This document shows positions 6,663 to 7,661 of a stretch of DNA of 7,661 bases, one piece after another. The notes below the pieces were generated by a model. It did no database searches. It saw only the letters and a program-made list of their open reading frames with translations, and was not told the origin of the DNA. This stretch comes from Mycobacterium sp. (lineage in GTDB: Bacteria > Actinomycetota > Actinomycetes > Mycobacteriales > Mycobacteriaceae). Positions within the stretch are counted from its first letter, which is position 1, and every line of letters begins with the position of its first letter. The DNA lies in contig VERS01000085.1 of NCBI GenBank assembly GCA_018882545.1, positions 1 to 7,661 on the forward strand, given 5' to 3'. The translations under genes and the position numbers were made by a program.

Positions 6663-6669
6663 CCTCCTT
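6663..6669 (-). promoter_or_regulatory. Shine-Dalgarno deciding the start of the small minus-strand gene
   Basis: The minus strand reads AAGGAGG here, seven complementary bases to the 16S rRNA 3' end, followed by a 7-nt spacer and GTG. It fixes the reading frame of the 53-residue product. Confidence 0.75.
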
Positions 6670-6676
6670 GGTTGCG

Positions 6677-6682
6677 AATATA
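6677..6682 (-). promoter_or_regulatory. Candidate -10 element for the small minus-strand gene
   Basis: The minus strand reads TATATT, a good match to the mycobacterial TANNNT -10 box. A start about 7 bases downstream would give a leader of roughly 15 bases that begins almost at the Shine-Dalgarno. No -35 match is evident. Confidence 0.4.
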
Positions 6683-6692
6683 CGCGCCTCGG

Positions 6693-6698
6693 TAGGCT
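6693..6698 (+). promoter_or_regulatory. Candidate -10 element for leaderless transcription of the DUF4229-like gene
   Basis: TAGGCT fits TANNNT and ends 7 bases before the GTG at 6706, the spacing expected when transcription starts at the first codon. TTGCGA at 6672-6677 is a weak -35 candidate, with a 15-base spacer. No Shine-Dalgarno precedes the GTG, consistent with a leaderless mRNA. Confidence 0.4.
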
Positions 6699-6705
6699 TC
6701 CCGCC

Positions 6706-7014
6706 GTGACGGATAAACAGGCAGGCGGTGGCACCGGCCGGATGGTGGGCGACGTCGTTGTGTACACGCTGGCGCGGCTCGCTCTCGTCGTCGCCCTCAC
6801 CGCGGCGATCTTCTTCGTGGCGCAACTGGTCGGTGTTCAGATCCCGCTGGCGGTGGCGCTTCTGTTCGCGATCGTGATCGCGTTGCCGCTGGGCATCTGG
6901 CTACTGGCCCCGCTGCGCCGGCGCGCCACCGCCGGTATCGCCCAAGTCGACGAGCGCCGGCGGGCCGACCGCGAGCAGTTGCAGGCCCGACTCCGGGGCG
7001 AGCAGCCCGAGTAA
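6706..7014 (+). CDS. Small two-pass membrane protein, DUF4229-like
   Basis: The 102-residue product has a short polar N-terminus, two hydrophobic helices at about residues 18-42 (YTLARLALVVALTAAIFFVAQLVGV) and 46-67 (IPLAVALLFAIVIALPLGIWLL), and a charged C-terminal helix rich in Arg, Glu and Gln (DERRRADREQLQARLRG). This layout matches the actinobacterial DUF4229 family, represented near this locus in M. tuberculosis by Rv0531; the family call is from memory. No function is known to me. The start is GTG at 6706 with no Shine-Dalgarno upstream but a TANNNT box at leaderless spacing. A long hairpin lies eight bases after the stop. Confidence 0.85.
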   Translation: MTDKQAGGGTGRMVGDVVVYTLARLALVVALTAAIFFVAQLVGVQIPLAVALLFAIVIALPLGIWLLAPLRRRATAGIAQVDERRRADREQLQARLRGEQPE

Positions 7015-7021
7015 TGCCCCG

Positions 7022-7071
7022 CGATTTCGGCGCGCAAATCGTCGCTCAGCGACGAAAGGCGCGCCGAATCG
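7022..7071. terminator. Long nested inverted repeat between convergent genes, probable bidirectional terminator
   Basis: The outer arms pair TCGGCGCGC (7027-7035) with GCGCGCCGA (7059-7067), extended by CGAT...ATCG with one bulged T at 7025. A 3x3 internal loop (AAA / AAG) separates these from an inner stem, TCGTCG (7039-7044) with CGACGA (7050-7055), that extends to a 3-base loop. In total about 20 base pairs form within 50 bases. It starts eight bases after the DUF4229-like stop and lies between convergent transcription units. Confidence 0.6.
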
Positions 7072-7072
7072 G

Positions 7073-7175
7073 CTAGTCACCGACCATGGCCACGGCGTCG
7101 ACGCCAGACGTTGACCAGATATACCCGCGAGCGCACCACGTCAGCCAGCGAGCAGCCGACCTGCGCCAGTTTCAC
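7073..7175 (-). pseudogene. Probable remnant of a RidA/YjgF-family gene
   Basis: The minus strand from 7175 reads VKLAQVGCSLADVVRSRVYLVNV, which resembles the middle of RidA/YjgF/UK114 proteins, where 'AGASLADVVRTRVYLTD' is typical. After that the frame turns into WRRRRGHGR and stops at 7079-7077. Shifting one base at about 7108 gives SGVDAVAMVGD and a TAG at 7075-7073, a more RidA-like continuation. The N-terminal third and the C-terminal catalytic part of the roughly 130-residue family are missing. There is an AAGGAG at 7196-7191, but it is 15 bases from the GTG at 7175. The simplest reading is a decayed fragment left between menA and the neighbouring gene. The similarity is recognised by eye only. 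Confidence 0.45.
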
Positions 7176-7199
7176 CTCGCCGCCGACCTTCTCCTTCGG

Positions 7200-7661
7200 T
7201 CAGTTCAACGCCAGTGCCGCCGCCACCGCGACCGACCACACCAGCATCGTCAGGCCGGTGTCACGCAGGACCGGGATGAGGTCACGCCCGCCCCGGCCGG
7301 CCCGCACCGGCCCGGCTGCCCGCACCGCCACCGGCAGCGCCAGAAAGCCCAACCCACACCACGGGGTGGCCCGCATCAGCAGAACGGTCATCAGCGCCGC
7401 AACCCCGAGCAACCCCACGTAGAGCGTCCGGGTCCGGGTGTCCCCGAGACGCACCGCCAGGGTCATCTTGCCCGCCACCTGGTCGGTCGGGATGTCCCGG
7501 AGATTGTTGGCCACCAGCACCGCACAGGACAGCGACCCGACGGCGATCGCCGCGGCGGCGCCCACCCAGTCCACCCGCAGCGCCTGGGTGTACTGCGTGC
7601 CCAGCACCGCAACGAGGCCGAAGAAAACGAACACCGCCACCTCACCGAAACCGGCGTATCC
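7200..7661 (-). CDS. menA: 1,4-dihydroxy-2-naphthoate polyprenyltransferase (MenA), C-terminal part; 5' end outside window
   Basis: MenA is an integral membrane prenyltransferase of the UbiA superfamily. It attaches a polyprenyl chain to 1,4-dihydroxy-2-naphthoate in menaquinone synthesis, the quinone that feeds the bc1 complex and its c-type cytochromes. The visible 153 residues begin [15 protein letters not shown], characteristic of MenA, and contain the second Asp-rich motif [14 protein letters not shown] with D56, D60 and K65 of the visible part, followed by TLAVRLG with R71. Several hydrophobic helices follow, to the TGA at 7202-7200. The first Asp-rich motif and the start lie beyond the right edge. 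In M. tuberculosis menA lies near this locus with fabH in between; fabH is not present here between menA and the DUF4229-like gene. Confidence 0.93.
   Translation of the reverse strand, partial: GYAGFGEVAVFVFFGLVAVLGTQYTQALRVDWVGAAAAIAVGSLSCAVLVANNLRDIPTDQVAGKMTLAVRLGDTRTRTLYVGLLGVAALMTVLLMRATPWCGLGFLALPVAVRAAGPVRAGRGGRDLIPVLRDTGLTMLVWSVAVAAALALN

Noticed and set aside
5625..6800. A 391-codon minus-strand frame opposite ccsB
   Set aside because: It is antisense to the WWD-domain gene, of low-complexity composition, and incompatible with the well-supported small gene at 6494-6655.
7111..7422. A 103-codon plus-strand frame opposite menA
   Set aside because: It starts with TTG, is Thr/Pro/Ser/Arg-rich with no domain, and runs antisense to menA and the RidA-like remnant.

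Overview
This window is high-GC DNA that looks like a chromosomal segment of a Mycobacterium or a close relative. The reasons are strong G/C bias at third codon positions, GTG and TTG starts, translationally coupled genes, and protein sequences very close to those of the M. tuberculosis hemL-ccdA-resB-ccsA locus (Rv0524-Rv0529 region). The assignment rests on recognition from memory, not on a search.

Layout on the + strand: the 3' end of a probable TetR-type regulator (1-410) and a short intergenic stretch with two GC hairpins (411-503). Then comes a tight six-gene operon (504-6461): hemL, a histidine phosphatase, a lipoprotein-type TlpA/ResA-like thioredoxin, ccdA, resB and ccsB. HemL makes 5-aminolevulinate for heme. 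CcdA passes electrons across the membrane to the thioredoxin-like protein, which keeps apocytochrome CXXCH cysteines reduced. ResB and CcsB form the System II heme export and cytochrome c synthetase. One transcript therefore couples heme supply to cytochrome c assembly. The first four junctions between these genes are all 4-nt stop/start overlaps (ATGA, GTGA, GTGA, TTGA). Only the resB/ccsB junction differs.

That junction is the most unusual feature of the window. A 34-bp unit is repeated three times in tandem across the end of resB and the start of ccsB (5371-5472). Because 34 is not a multiple of 3, each copy is read in a different frame; the third supplies both the resB stop and the ccsB Shine-Dalgarno. 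One copy would restore a 4-nt ATGA overlap. Two copies, if the retained tail is that of copy 1, would fuse ResB in frame to CcsB.

Downstream, 6462-6493 holds a compact hairpin between convergent genes. It is followed by a 53-codon minus-strand membrane protein gene (6494-6655), a divergent promoter region (6656-6705), a small DUF4229-like membrane protein (6706-7014), a long nested inverted repeat (7022-7071), an apparent RidA/YjgF-family gene remnant on the minus strand (about 7073-7175), and the 3' part of menA on the minus strand, cut by the window edge (7200-7661). No tRNA, rRNA, CRISPR array, insertion sequence or phage gene was seen.
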